From positions 99,096-163,095 of the forward strand of contig NZ_RJSE01000005.1 in assembly GCF_003725695.1 (NCBI RefSeq): a stretch of 64,000 nt of DNA, in the 5' to 3' direction. A program made the position numbers and the translations under genes. The notes beneath the pieces were generated by a model. That model saw only the letters and a program-made list of their open reading frames with translations, made no database searches and had not been told where the DNA came from. Shown here one piece after another: positions 15,920 to 24,875 of the stretch (position 1 is the stretch's first letter; the number at the start of each line of letters is the position of its first letter). The stretch comes from Nocardioides marmoriginsengisoli (GTDB lineage: Bacteria; Actinomycetota; Actinomycetes; Propionibacteriales; Nocardioidaceae).

Positions 15920-17248
15920 TCAGACCAGCACCGGCTCCGGTGCGGGTTCGTGGTCGTCGTCGAGCATCGTGGTCTCGTCGAACGGCTCCGCCCCGGCGAG
16001 CACGCTGTCCAGGCGACCCCGGTCGAGACCGCCGGTCCAGTGCCCGACCAGGACCGTGGCCACGGCGTTGCCGGCGAAGTTGGTGACCGCGCGCGCCTCC
16101 GACATGAACCGGTCGATACCGACGATCAGGCCGACGCCGTCGACCAGGTCCGGCCGGTGCGAGCTCAGGCCGCCGGCGAGCGTCGCCATCCCGGCGCCGG
16201 TCACCCCGGCAGCGCCCTTGGACGCGATCATCATGAAGACCAGCAACGAGAACTGCTCCCCCAGCGACAACGGGTTGCCCATCGCGGTAGCGATGAACAG
16301 CGATGCCATCGTCAGGTAGATCGCGGTGCCGTCGAGGTTGAACGAGTACCCGGTCGGTACGACGACGCCCACGGTCGCCTTGTCCACCCCGGCGTGCTCC
16401 ATCTTCGCGATCAGCCGCGGCAGCGCCGACTCCGAGGAGGACGTCGACACGATCAGCAGGAACTCGCGGCCCAGGTAGCGCAGCAGCGCGAACAGGTTCA
16501 CCCCGGTCGCCAGCTTCAGGATCGTGCCCAGTACCAGGAAGACGAAGAGCGCGCAGGTGACGTAGAAGCCGATCATCAGCACCGCGAGGCTCTTCAGCGC
16601 GTCGACGCCGGTCTCCCCCACCACGCCGGCCATCGCCCCGAAGGCGCCGACCGGAGCGGCCCACATGATCATCGAGAGCACCCGGAAGACCAGCCGCTGG
16701 GCATGTCCGACGGCGGTCAGCACGGGAGCGCCGGAACGTCCCATCGCCTGGACCGCGAACGCGACCAGCAGCGCGATCAGCAGCGTCTGGAGGACGTCAC
16801 CGGACGTCAGCGCGGAGAGCATCGAGTCCGGGACGATCCCGAGCAGGAACTCGCTGGTCGAGCTGTGCGCGCCGGCCGCCTGTGCGGCACCGGCGCTGGC
16901 GACCTTCTCGGAGAGGTCCAGGCCCGACCCCGGGTGCAGCAGGTTGCCGACGACGAGCCCGATGCCGAGTGCCGCGGTCGACATCGTCAGGAAGTAGCCC
17001 AGGGCGAGGCCACCGACCTTCCCGACCCGGGCGGCGCTGCGCACCGACCCGACGCCGAGCACGATCGTGCAGAAGATCACCGGCTGGATCATCATCTTGA
17101 TCAGGCCGACGAACGCCTGGCCGAGCGGCTTGAGCTCGACCGCGAAGGACGGGAAGACCAGCCCGGTCAGGATCCCCAGCCCGACGGCCGCGATCACGGC
17201 GACGTACAGGTAGCGGGTCCGGTCGGGCTTCGCGAGTGTTGCGGACAT
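15920..17248 (-). CDS. dctA: C4-dicarboxylate/proton symporter (DAACS family)
   Basis: The 442-residue membrane transporter matches DctA/GltP: the motif SSSESALPRLIAKMEHAG (first re-entrant loop), NLDGTAIYLTMASLFIATAM (TM7), and SKGAAGVTGAGMATLAG (second hairpin). Its likely substrates are succinate, fumarate or malate. It is divergently transcribed from a CitA/DcuS-type sensor kinase and response regulator, the usual arrangement for substrate-induced dicarboxylate uptake. The 121-bp shared promoter region contains a CRP-like site and other repeats. Some DAACS members carry glutamate instead; context favours dicarboxylates. Confidence 0.92.
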   Translation of the reverse strand: MSATLAKPDRTRYLYVAVIAAVGLGILTGLVFPSFAVELKPLGQAFVGLIKMMIQPVIFCTIVLGVGSVRSAARVGKVGGLALGYFLTMSTAALGIGLVVGNLLHPGSGLDLSEKVASAGAAQAAGAHSSTSEFLLGIVPDSMLSALTSGDVLQTLLIALLVAFAVQAMGRSGAPVLTAVGHAQRLVFRVLSMIMWAAPVGAFGAMAGVVGETGVDALKSLAVLMIGFYVTCALFVFLVLGTILKLATGVNLFALLRYLGREFLLIVSTSSSESALPRLIAKMEHAGVDKATVGVVVPTGYSFNLDGTAIYLTMASLFIATAMGNPLSLGEQFSLLVFMMIASKGAAGVTGAGMATLAGGLSSHRPDLVDGVGLIVGIDRFMSEARAVTNFAGNAVATVLVGHWTGGLDRGRLDSVLAGAEPFDETTMLDDDHEPAPEPVLV

Positions 17249-17294
17249 CGTTCCTCCAGGTGTGGTCGAGCAGTCCGACCACTCTCGGACGGCT

Positions 17295-17333
17295 TGTGAC
17301 CTGGGTCACTGTTGTGTTCGTTGTGTTCACAAC
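17295..17333. promoter_or_regulatory. CRP/GlxR-like site plus repeat elements between dctA and its two-component genes
   Basis: TGTGA-N6-TCACT (17295-17310) matches the CRP/GlxR consensus TGTGA-N6-TCACA with one difference. It is followed by a tandem 9-bp repeat GTTGTGTTC (17311-17328) and an inverted repeat GTTGTG-TT-CACAAC (17320-17333). The last two are good candidates for the cognate response regulator. Confidence 0.6.
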
Positions 17334-17369
17334 TCCGCGGCGCGGAGGCGGTGCGACAGAATGCCGAAC

Positions 17370-18941
17370 ATGCGGATCCGGAGGCGCGAGACCTCGGTGG
17401 CACGGCAGGTGCTCGTCCTGCAGCTGCTCGTGGTGCTGGTCCTGGTGGTGGCCGCCGGCGCCCTCGCGACGTACGACGCCCGTCAGGACGTCCGCGACCA
17501 CGCCCGGGACCGGGCCGTCGCGGTGGCCACCTCGCTGGCCGACTCCCCCACCGTGCGCACCGGCGTCGGTACGGCGGACCCGACGGCCGTGCTGCAGCCC
17601 TACGCGACCCAGGTCGAGGTAGACACCGGAGTCGACTTCGTCGTGGTGATGGGCCCGGACCGGACCCGCTACACCCACCCTGATCCGGCCCAGATCGGGA
17701 AGGCCTTCATCGGCGACCTCGGCAGCGCTCCCCGCGGCAAGGTCTTCACCCAGGAGTACGCCGGCACCCTCGGTCCGTCGATGCGCGCGGTGGCACCGGT
17801 GCGATCCGGTGACCGGGTGATCGCCTTGGTCGCGGTCGGGATCACCCTGGACCGGATCGACGACCAGCTCCGGCGCAGCCTCGTCTCGGTCGGCCTGGCG
17901 GCGCTCGCCGTCCTGCTCGTCGGGATCGGCGGCGCCTGGCTGATCAACCGCCGGCTCCAGCGCCAGACGCACGGGATGGGCGAGCAGGAGATCACCCGGA
18001 TGTACGAGTACTACCGGGCAGTGCTGCACGCCGTCCGCGAGGGCCTGCTGCTGGTAGACGCCGGCGGCCGGGTCCAGCTCGTCAACGACGAGGCGATCCG
18101 GCTGCTGAACCTGCCGGCGGACGTCGCGGGTCGCCCGGTCTCCGAGCTCGGTCTGCCGCCCGCCCTGGTGGAGGCGATCAGCGGCAGCACCCCGGAGGAC
18201 GACGACATCTACGTGACCGGCGACCACGTCCTGGTGGTCAGCTCGTCGCCCGCGCTCTGGAACGGCGACGAGGTCGGCGCCGTGGTCACCCTGCGCGACC
18301 GCACCGAGCTGGTCGACGTCACCGGGGAGCTGGACGTCGCCCGCGGCCTCAGCGAGTCGTTGCGCTCCCAGAACCACGAGGCGGCGAACCGGCTGCACAC
18401 CGTGGTGTCGCTGATCGAGCTCGGCCGCCCCGAGGAGGCGGTGGCGTTCGCGACCGCCGAGCTCCAGATCGCCCAGCGGCTCACCGACCAGGTCGTCGGC
18501 GCCGTCGACGAACCGGTCCTGGCGGCACTGCTGCTCGGCAAGACCGCTCAGGCCGCCGAGCGCGGCATCGAACTCACCATCAGCGGCGACCTGCGCGCGG
18601 GCGTTGGTCCGGTCGAGCCACGCGACCTCGTCACCGTCGTCGGCAACCTGCTGGACAACGCCATGGACGCGGTGTCGAGCTCCGTAGACCGCCGGGTCGC
18701 CGTCCAGGTCCGCGGCGGTCCCGACCAGGTGCGGATCGTCGTCGGCGACAGCGGGCCCGGGATCCCGTCGGCGGACTCCGCGCACGTCCTCGAGCGCGGC
18801 TGGTCCACCAAGACCACCGGGTCCGGGATCGGGCTGGCGCTGGTCGGCCAGGTCGCCCGCCGCCACGGCGGCTCCGTGACCGTCGGCACGTCCGCCCTCG
18901 GCGGCGCCGAGTTCGTCGTCGAGCTGGGGCGCCGGTCGTGA
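17370..18941 (+). CDS. dctS: Sensor histidine kinase, DcuS/CitA/DctS type
   Basis: The membrane sensor has about 523 residues. It has two TM helices (about 13-36 and 172-195) around a periplasmic Cache/PDC-like sensor (region DFVVVMGPDRTRYTHPDP, typical of CitA/DcuS). A cytoplasmic PAS domain (about 220-320), a phospho-acceptor helix NHEAANRLHTVVSLIELG and an HATPase domain (N-box NLLDNAMDAV, GDSGPGIP, TGSGIGLALV) follow. The H-box belongs to the CitA/DcuS class. The ATG at 17370 has CAGAAT 7 nt upstream; an in-frame ATG at 17361 is an alternative. A GTGA overlap couples it to the regulator gene. It probably senses extracellular C4-dicarboxylates for control of dctA. Confidence 0.88.
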   Translation: MRIRRRETSVARQVLVLQLLVVLVLVVAAGALATYDARQDVRDHARDRAVAVATSLADSPTVRTGVGTADPTAVLQPYATQVEVDTGVDFVVVMGPDRTRYTHPDPAQIGKAFIGDLGSAPRGKVFTQEYAGTLGPSMRAVAPVRSGDRVIALVAVGITLDRIDDQLRRSLVSVGLAALAVLLVGIGGAWLINRRLQRQTHGMGEQEITRMYEYYRAVLHAVREGLLLVDAGGRVQLVNDEAIRLLNLPADVAGRPVSELGLPPALVEAISGSTPEDDDIYVTGDHVLVVSSSPALWNGDEVGAVVTLRDRTELVDVTGELDVARGLSESLRSQNHEAANRLHTVVSLIELGRPEEAVAFATAELQIAQRLTDQVVGAVDEPVLAALLLGKTAQAAERGIELTISGDLRAGVGPVEPRDLVTVVGNLLDNAMDAVSSSVDRRVAVQVRGGPDQVRIVVGDSGPGIPSADSAHVLERGWSTKTTGSGIGLALVGQVARRHGGSVTVGTSALGGAEFVVELGRRS

Positions 18942-19621
18942 CCGTCCGGGTCCTGGTGGTCGAGGACGAGGCGCTCGCCGCCGAGGCGCACGCGGAGTAC
19001 ACCCGGCGAGTTCCCGGCTTCGAGGTCGCCGGAGTGGCTCGCTCGGCCGGCGAGGCGGTGCGCCAGCTCAACGGCGACCCCGGCATCGACCTGATCCTGC
19101 TCGACCTGCACCTGCCCGACGGCCACGGCCTCGGGCTGCTGCAACGGCTGCGCGCGGCCGGGCACCTCTGCGACGTGATCGCGGTGACCTCGGCGCGCGA
19201 CTCCGAGGTGGTCCGGCGCGCAGTCGCCCAGGGCGTGGTTCTCTACCTGCTCAAGCCGTTCTCGTTCGCGACCTTCCGCACCAAGCTGGAGCAGTACGCC
19301 GCCTACCGCGCCCGGCTCGGCGAGGGGTCCACCGAGGTCGTCCAGGACGACGTCGACCAGCTGATGGGCACCCTTCGGTCGCGCGGGTCCTCGGCGGACC
19401 TGCCCAAGGGCATGAGCGCCGAGTCGCTGCGCCAGGTGACCGAGGCACTGCGCACCGCCTCCGGATCGCTGTCGGCAACCCAGGTCGCCGAGACGATCGG
19501 CGCGTCCCGGGTGACCGCACGGCGCTACCTGGAGCACCTCGCCCGGGACGGTCTCGTCGACCGCGCCCAGCGGTACGGCGGAACCGGACGTCCCGAGGTC
19601 GAGTACACCTGGCGGCGGTGA
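18938..19621 (+). CDS. dctR: CitB/DcuR-family response regulator
   Basis: The 227-residue protein has an N-terminal receiver domain: acidic pocket VVEDEALAAE, phospho-acceptor Asp in LILLDLHLPDG, Thr in VTSARD, and Lys in LKPFSF. The C-terminal winged-helix DNA-binding region (ATQVAETIGASRVTARRYLE) is as in CitB/DcuR/DctR. It starts inside the stop of the kinase gene. Its target is very likely the dctA promoter region. Confidence 0.9.
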   Translation: MTVRVLVVEDEALAAEAHAEYTRRVPGFEVAGVARSAGEAVRQLNGDPGIDLILLDLHLPDGHGLGLLQRLRAAGHLCDVIAVTSARDSEVVRRAVAQGVVLYLLKPFSFATFRTKLEQYAAYRARLGEGSTEVVQDDVDQLMGTLRSRGSSADLPKGMSAESLRQVTEALRTASGSLSATQVAETIGASRVTARRYLEHLARDGLVDRAQRYGGTGRPEVEYTWRR

Positions 19622-19631
19622 CCGCCGGGGT

Positions 19632-21089
19632 TCAGCTCAGCTCGAGGCCCGGGTACAGCGGGTGCTTGTCCAGCATCTCAGCGGACTGCGCACGCACCCG
19701 GTCGGCCACCCCGTCCGCCATCCGGTACGTCGCCTTCGACGGCGCACCCGCCTTGTTGACGCCGGCCTCGGTGTTGGTGAGCACGTCGACGATCATCTCG
19801 GCGACCTTGTCGAACTCGTCGTGACCGAAGCCGCGAGTGGTCAGCGCCGGCGTACCGAGGCGGACGCCGGTGGTGTACCAGGCGCCGTTCGGGTCGTTGG
19901 GCACCGAGTTGCGGTTGGTGACCACGCCGGCGTCGAGCAGCGCCGACTCCGCCTGGCGGCCGGTCAGGCCGAACGAGGCGACGTCGAGCAGCACGATGTG
20001 GTTGTCGGTGCCGCCGGTGACGAGCTTGGCGCCCCGGGTCAGGAACCCGTCGGCCAGCGACTTGGCGTTGTCGGCGATGTTCTGGGCGTAGGTCTGGAAC
20101 GCCGGCTGGCGGGCCTCGGCCAGGGCGACGGCCTTGGCGGCCATCACGTGCGAGAGCGGGCCGCCGAGGACCATCGGGCAGCCGCGGTCGACGTCGGCCG
20201 CAAACTCCTCCTGCGCCAGCACCAGGCCACCGCGCGGGCCGCGCAGCGACTTGTGGGTGGTCGTGGTGGTGATGTGGGCGAACGGCACCGGGTTCTCGTC
20301 GCCGGTGAACACCTTGCCCGCGACCAGGCCGGCGAAGTGCGCCATGTCGACCATCAGGGTGGCGCCGACCTCGTCGGCGATCTCGCGCATCTTGGCGAAG
20401 TTCACCCGGCGCGGGTACGCCGAGTAGCCGGCGACCAGGACGGCCGGCTTGAACTCACGGGCCTTGGCCGCGACGACGTCGTAGTCGAGCAGGCCGGTCT
20501 CCGGGTCGGTGCCGTACTGCTGCTGGTGGAACATCTTGCCGCTGATGTTCGGGCGGAAGCCGTGGGTCAGGTGGCCGCCGGCGTCCAGGGCCATGCCGAG
20601 CAGGCGCTGGTTGCCGAACTCGTGGCGCAGCGTCTCCCAGTCAGTCTCGGAGAGCTCGTTGACGTTCTTGACGTTGTACTTCGCCAGCGCCGGGGTCTCG
20701 ACCCGGTGGGCGAGGATCGACCAGAAGGCGACCAGGTTGGCGTCGATGCCCGAGTGCGGCTGCGCATAGGCGTACGGCGCTCCGAAGAGCTCGCGGGCGT
20801 GCTCGGCGGCGAGCGCCTCGACCGTGTCGACGTTCTGGCAGGCCGCGTAGAAGCGGTGGCCGACGGTGCCCTCGGCGTACTTGTCGGAGAACCAGGTGCC
20901 CATCGTCATCAGCGTGGCCGGCGAGGCGTAGTTCTCGGAGGCGATCAGCTTGAGCGACGAGCGCTGGTCGGCCAGCTCCTTGCGTGTGGCCTCGGCCACA
21001 CGGGGCTCCACCGACGCGATCACCTCGAGCATGGCGTCGTACGCCGTGGAGGTGGTCTTGGCGAGGGTTTCAGGGGTGGCATCGCTCAT
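19632..21089 (-). CDS. glyA: Serine hydroxymethyltransferase
   Basis: This PLP enzyme interconverts serine and glycine with tetrahydrofolate. The PLP lysine is in [14 protein letters not shown], with [14 protein letters not shown] and [12 protein letters not shown] also conserved. At 485 residues it is of the longer form (N-terminal extension relative to ~430-residue enzymes). The ATG at 21089 has TAGGCT 6 nt upstream, which decides between it and a GTG two codons earlier. It converges on the response regulator gene with a 10-bp gap. Confidence 0.95.
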   Translation of the reverse strand: MSDATPETLAKTTSTAYDAMLEVIASVEPRVAEATRKELADQRSSLKLIASENYASPATLMTMGTWFSDKYAEGTVGHRFYAACQNVDTVEALAAEHARELFGAPYAYAQPHSGIDANLVAFWSILAHRVETPALAKYNVKNVNELSETDWETLRHEFGNQRLLGMALDAGGHLTHGFRPNISGKMFHQQQYGTDPETGLLDYDVVAAKAREFKPAVLVAGYSAYPRRVNFAKMREIADEVGATLMVDMAHFAGLVAGKVFTGDENPVPFAHITTTTTHKSLRGPRGGLVLAQEEFAADVDRGCPMVLGGPLSHVMAAKAVALAEARQPAFQTYAQNIADNAKSLADGFLTRGAKLVTGGTDNHIVLLDVASFGLTGRQAESALLDAGVVTNRNSVPNDPNGAWYTTGVRLGTPALTTRGFGHDEFDKVAEMIVDVLTNTEAGVNKAGAPSKATYRMADGVADRVRAQSAEMLDKHPLYPGLELS

Positions 21090-21159
21090 GGGCACAGCCT
21101 AGAGCCGCGTCCCGGGCGTGTCCCGAGCACCCAGACGTGTACCAAATGATGGACAGCCG

Positions 21160-21174
21160 TCTCATGACATGAGA
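21160..21174. promoter_or_regulatory. Perfect 7-1-7 palindrome upstream of the sulfate operon
   Basis: TCTCATGACATGAGA is a perfect dyad, followed at about 21180 by GTTTGTGAAAC, a second 4-3-4 inverted repeat. Both lie upstream of the leader-peptide ORF. They are candidate operators for a sulfur-responsive regulator. Confidence 0.4.
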
Positions 21175-21218
21175 TTCGAGTTTGTGAAACAGGTGTCCGG
21201 AACCTGAGACTTGACCCC

Positions 21219-21308
21219 ATGATCAGCGCCGCCACCTCGACCTGGCTCGTGACACGTCGTCACGTGGACCTGGGTCGTACCGGCAGCATGATGTGTCTGA
21301 ACCGCTGA
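21219..21308 (+). CDS. Short leader peptide upstream of sulfite reductase
   Basis: The ORF encodes 29 residues from ATG 21219, or 19 from the in-frame GTG at 21249. The core LVTRRHVDLGRTGSMMCLNR matches the RRHVDL...C pattern of the actinobacterial putative leader peptides often seen before sulfur and ABC-transport genes. A single Cys codon stands four codons before the stop. Translation of the Cys codon could sense cysteinyl-tRNA and control the downstream operon, by analogy with cysteine-rich attenuator ORFs in mycobacteria. The stop is 75 bp before the sulfite reductase start. Confidence 0.7.
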   Translation: MISAATSTWLVTRRHVDLGRTGSMMCLNR

Positions 21309-21383
21309 ACGCCCGCCCACCGTTCCCGCCTCCCGCGCGCAACGAAGCACGCGATTCCTTTCAGCGAAGGACCTCTCCCCACC

Positions 21384-23111
21384 ATGCCTGACCTGCGTTT
21401 CGACTCCCAGCCGCCTCGCGCGACCGAGATCCCCCGCCCCAAGAGGGCCGAGGGGCAGTGGTCGCTGGGCCAGCGCGAGCCGCTGAACAAGAACGAGCAG
21501 TCCAAGAAGGACGACGATCCGCTGAACGTGCGGGACCGGATCCTCTACACGTACTCCAAGAAGGGGTTCGACTCGATCGACCCCGCCGACCTCCGCGGAC
21601 GCTTCCGCTGGATGGGGCTGTACACCCAGCGCAAGCCGGGCATCGACGGCGGCCGGACCGGCTCGATGGAGGAGGAGGAGCTGGACGACCGCTTCTTCAT
21701 GATGCGGGTCCGCTCCGACGGCGCGCTCCTGAACGCCAAGGCGCTCCGGGCGCTGGGCAGCATCGGCACCGACTTCGCCCGGAACAGCGCTGACATCAGC
21801 GACCGGCAGAACATCCAGTTCCACTGGATCCAGATCGAGGACGTCCCCGCGATCTGGGAGCGCCTCGACGAGGCCGGCCTGAGCAGCCTGGAGGCCTGCG
21901 GCGACGGACCGCGGCCCTTCCTGGGCTCCCCCGTCGCCGGTGTCGCGGCCGACGAGATCATCGACGGCACCCCGGCGCTGGAGGAGATCAAGCGCCGCTA
22001 CCTGAACAACAAGGACTTCTCGAACCTCCCCCGCAAGTTCAAGACCTCGGTCACCGGGCACCCGAGTCTGGACACCGTCCCGGCGATCAACGACGTCTCG
22101 TTCGTCGGCGTGGTCCACCCCGAGCACGGTCCCGGCTTCGACCTCTGGGTCGGCGGCGGTCTCTCCACCAACCCGATGTTCGCGCAGAAGCTCGGCGTCT
22201 GGATCCCGCTGGACGAGGTTCCCGACGCCTGGGCCGGGGTCACCGGCATCTTCCGCGACTACGGCTACCGCCGGCTCCGCTCGAAGGCGCGGCTGAAGTT
22301 CCTGGTCGCCGACTGGGGCGTCGAGAAGTTCCGCGAGGTCCTCGAGAACGAGTACCTCGAGAAGAAGCTGGTCTCGATGGACTCGCCGCCGGTCTCGACC
22401 GAGAGCGGCGACCACGTCGGCGTGCACGCCCAGAAGGACGGCAACTTCTACATCGGTGCCGCTCCGGTGGTCGGCCGGATCAACGGCGAGACCCTGACCG
22501 GGCTCGGGGACCTGGTCGAGAAGTTCGCCCTCGCCGGTGCCCGCCTGACCGCCCAGCAGAAGCTGGTCGTGCTCGGCGTCGCGCCGGCCGACGTGGACGC
22601 GGTCGTCGCCGGCCTGCTGGAGCTCGGCCTGGACGCGAAGCCGTCGAACTGGCGTCGCAACACGATGGCCTGCACCGGCATCGAGTACTGCAAGCTCGCG
22701 ATCGTCGACACCAAGGAGCGGTCCCGCGCGCTGATCGCCGAGCTGGAGAAGCGGTTCCCCGAGCTCGACACCCCGATCACGGTCAACGTCAACGGGTGCC
22801 CGAACGCCTGCGCCCGTACCCAGACCGCGGACATCGGCCTCAAGGGCATGATCGCGCTGGACGAGGACGGCAACCAGGTCGAGGGCTTCCAGGTGCACCT
22901 CGGTGGCGGCATCGGCATGCACGACACCTTCGGCAAGAAGCTGCGCGCCCACAAGGTGACCAGCGCCGGCCTCGACGACTACATCACCAACGTCGTGACG
23001 GCGTACCTGGCCGACCGTACCGACGGCGAGAGCTTCGCCGCCTGGGTCGTCCGCGCCGACGAGGTCCTGCTCCGCGGCGAGAAGGCCCTGGAACCGGAGC
23101 CGGTCGCATGA
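21384..23111 (+). CDS. sirA: Ferredoxin-dependent sulfite (nitrite/sulfite) reductase
   Basis: The 575-residue haemoprotein reduces sulfite to sulfide using siroheme and a 4Fe-4S cluster. The cluster/siroheme ligands are ACTGIEYCK (C-x5-C) and NGCPNACAR (C-x3-C). Two ferredoxin-like half domains and two cluster-binding half domains occur in the normal order. Context (zinc-ribbon protein, APS reductase, sirohydrochlorin chelatase) assigns it to assimilatory sulfate reduction rather than nitrite. Its ATGA overlap with the next ORF shows translational coupling. Confidence 0.93.
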   Translation: MPDLRFDSQPPRATEIPRPKRAEGQWSLGQREPLNKNEQSKKDDDPLNVRDRILYTYSKKGFDSIDPADLRGRFRWMGLYTQRKPGIDGGRTGSMEEEELDDRFFMMRVRSDGALLNAKALRALGSIGTDFARNSADISDRQNIQFHWIQIEDVPAIWERLDEAGLSSLEACGDGPRPFLGSPVAGVAADEIIDGTPALEEIKRRYLNNKDFSNLPRKFKTSVTGHPSLDTVPAINDVSFVGVVHPEHGPGFDLWVGGGLSTNPMFAQKLGVWIPLDEVPDAWAGVTGIFRDYGYRRLRSKARLKFLVADWGVEKFREVLENEYLEKKLVSMDSPPVSTESGDHVGVHAQKDGNFYIGAAPVVGRINGETLTGLGDLVEKFALAGARLTAQQKLVVLGVAPADVDAVVAGLLELGLDAKPSNWRRNTMACTGIEYCKLAIVDTKERSRALIAELEKRFPELDTPITVNVNGCPNACARTQTADIGLKGMIALDEDGNQVEGFQVHLGGGIGMHDTFGKKLRAHKVTSAGLDDYITNVVTAYLADRTDGESFAAWVVRADEVLLRGEKALEPEPVA

Positions 23112-23302
23112 CCGCGCGCGCAGTGCCGTACCACTGCCCCTTCTGCGGTGACGAGAACCTCTGGCCCCACGCGGCCGCCGAGGGTGCTGGTCACGGCGAG
23201 TGGGAATGCCGGTCCTGCCTGCGCGCGTTCAAGGTCTCGATGATCAAGCAGCTCCCGCGGCCCGCGCTGGGACAGCCTGCCGGATCGGGAGGCACACCAT
23301 GA
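23108..23302 (+). CDS. Small zinc-ribbon protein of the sulfate-reduction operon
   Basis: The 64-residue protein has two CxxC knuckles: Cys10/Cys13 in HCPFCGDE and Cys34/Cys37 in WECRSCLRAF. Its ATG overlaps the sulfite reductase stop and its own stop overlaps the cysH start, both as ATGA. This double coupling makes it a real operon member. It could bind zinc or a cluster and assist electron transfer or assembly; function is not established. Confidence 0.85.
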   Translation: MTARAVPYHCPFCGDENLWPHAAAEGAGHGEWECRSCLRAFKVSMIKQLPRPALGQPAGSGGTP

Positions 23303-24045
23303 CCGCACCCACCACCCTGGCCGCTCGGGCCGCGCGCGGCACCCTGACCGAGGGTCGTAGCACGGCCGAGCTCAAGGATCTCGTCTTCCAGGTCGGGGCC
23401 GAGCTCGAGCTCGCGCCGGCCGAGGACATCATCGAGTGGGCGGTGGCCACCTTCGGGTCACGGTTCTGCGTGACGTCCTCGATGGGCGACGCGGTGCTGG
23501 CGCACGTCGCCTCGAAGGTCGCACCCGGCGTCGACGTCGTCTTCCTGGACACCGGCTACCACTTCGTCGAGACCATCGGCACCCGGGACGCCGTGGCGGC
23601 GACGATGCCGGTGAACCTGCTGACGATCACCCCGGTGCAGTCGGTGGCCGAGCAGGACGCCCAGTACGGCAAGGATCTCTACAAGACCGACCCCGACCTG
23701 TGCTGCAAGCTGCGCAAGGTCGAGCCGCTGGCCACCTCGCTCGCCGGGTACGACGCCTGGGCGACCGGTCTGCGCCGCGCAGAGACCCACAACCGGGTGA
23801 TCGCGCCGGTCGTCGGCTGGGACGAGAAGAAGCAGAAGGTCAAGGTCTCGCCGCTGGCGCGGTGGACCGACGAGGAGATCGAGCAGTACATCCTCGAGAA
23901 CGGCGTCCTGGTCAACCCGCTCCAGTACGACGGCTACCCGTCGATCGGCTGCTGGCCGTGCACCTCCCGGGTCGCCCCCGGCGAGGACTCGCGCAGCGGT
24001 CGCTGGGCGGGCCAGAACAAGACCGAGTGCGGGATCCACCAGTAA
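23299..24045 (+). CDS. cysH: Phosphoadenylyl/adenylyl-sulfate reductase (APS type)
   Basis: The 248-residue enzyme reduces activated sulfate to sulfite with thioredoxin. The paired cysteines DLCCKLRK and the later GCWPC ligate a 4Fe-4S cluster, which indicates APS rather than PAPS reductase. The catalytic Cys lies in TECGIHQ at the C-terminus. The PP-loop region is VTSSMGDAVLAH. The ATG at 23299 follows GGGAGG and overlaps the upstream stop. Confidence 0.93.
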   Translation: MTAPTTLAARAARGTLTEGRSTAELKDLVFQVGAELELAPAEDIIEWAVATFGSRFCVTSSMGDAVLAHVASKVAPGVDVVFLDTGYHFVETIGTRDAVAATMPVNLLTITPVQSVAEQDAQYGKDLYKTDPDLCCKLRKVEPLATSLAGYDAWATGLRRAETHNRVIAPVVGWDEKKQKVKVSPLARWTDEEIEQYILENGVLVNPLQYDGYPSIGCWPCTSRVAPGEDSRSGRWAGQNKTECGIHQ

Positions 24046-24118
24046 CCACCACGCAGCACCCAACCCATCGCACAGACAGCGTTGTCACCGCGAGATCGAA
24101 GAGAAGGGAGGCCGGTCC

Positions 24119-24862
24119 ATGACCGCCCCAGCCCTCATCGCCCTTGCCCACGGCAGCCGGGACCCGCGTTCCAAGGCAACCATCGAGGCGCTCGTCGCCG
24201 AGACCCGGAAGATGCGTCCGGACCTGCGGATCGAGGTGGCGTTCCTCGACCACGTCCGGCCGTCCTTCGAGACCGCCGTCAACAAGCTGGTGCGGGCGCG
24301 CTTCGAGGAGATCGTGGTGGTGCCGCTGCTGCTCAGCGAGGCCTTCCACGCGAAGGTGGACGTGCCCGAGGTGATCGCCGCCGCGGTCGCCCAGCACCCC
24401 GGCCTGCAGATCCGGCCCACCAAGGTCCTCGGCCTGGAGCACGCGTTCCTCGAGGTGCTCGACAAGCGCCTGCGGGAGGCCCTGAGCGCAGCCCGGGTCC
24501 GTGAGCTCGACGCCCTGGTGCTGGCCGCCGCCGGTTCCTCCGACCCGATCGCGAACCAGGCCGTGGCCCGGCTCGCCCGGGTCTGGGGAGCCCACCACAA
24601 GCTGCCCGTGACGGCGGCGTTCGCGTCCACGACTCCCCCGGCCACCGGCGAGGCCGTTCGCGCCTTCCGCGCCGAGGGCCGTCGCCACGTCGCGGTGGCA
24701 TCGCTCTTCCTGGCCCCCGGCTTCCTGCCGGACCGGGCCAACGAGCTGGCCGTCGAGGCCGGTGCCGTCGCGGTCTCCGAGCCGCTGGGCGCCGACCCGG
24801 AGGTCGCCCGGACCATCCTGGCCCGGTACGCCGTGGGTGCGGTCGAGCTCGTTCCCGTCTAG
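24119..24862 (+). CDS. Sirohydrochlorin chelatase (CbiX/SirB family)
   Basis: The 247-residue protein has two chelatase half-domains. The first has LIALAHGSRDPRS with the metal-binding His and LLLSEAFHAKVDVPEVI. In the second, LVLAAAGSSDP and LFLAPGFLPDR replace the usual His. Its position behind sirA and cysH suggests iron insertion to make siroheme for the reductase. GGGAGG precedes the ATG. It is the last core gene before the island. Confidence 0.88.
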   Translation: MTAPALIALAHGSRDPRSKATIEALVAETRKMRPDLRIEVAFLDHVRPSFETAVNKLVRARFEEIVVVPLLLSEAFHAKVDVPEVIAAAVAQHPGLQIRPTKVLGLEHAFLEVLDKRLREALSAARVRELDALVLAAAGSSDPIANQAVARLARVWGAHHKLPVTAAFASTTPPATGEAVRAFRAEGRRHVAVASLFLAPGFLPDRANELAVEAGAVAVSEPLGADPEVARTILARYAVGAVELVPV

Positions 24863-24875
24863 CGGGATAAGGGAT
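24863..24875 (+). repeat. Left 13-bp inverted repeat of the island
   Basis: CGGGATAAGGGAT begins directly after the chelatase stop codon. Its exact reverse complement lies at 28732-28744, 8 bp before the end of the next core gene. The following 164 bp to 25039 hold no recognisable gene; a weak AGAGAG/CTCTCT inverted repeat lies near 24960. Confidence 0.5.

Noticed and set aside
16797-18866. A 689-codon reverse frame spanning dctA and the sensor kinase
   Set aside because: It runs out of frame through dctA and antisense to dctS; no domain is visible.
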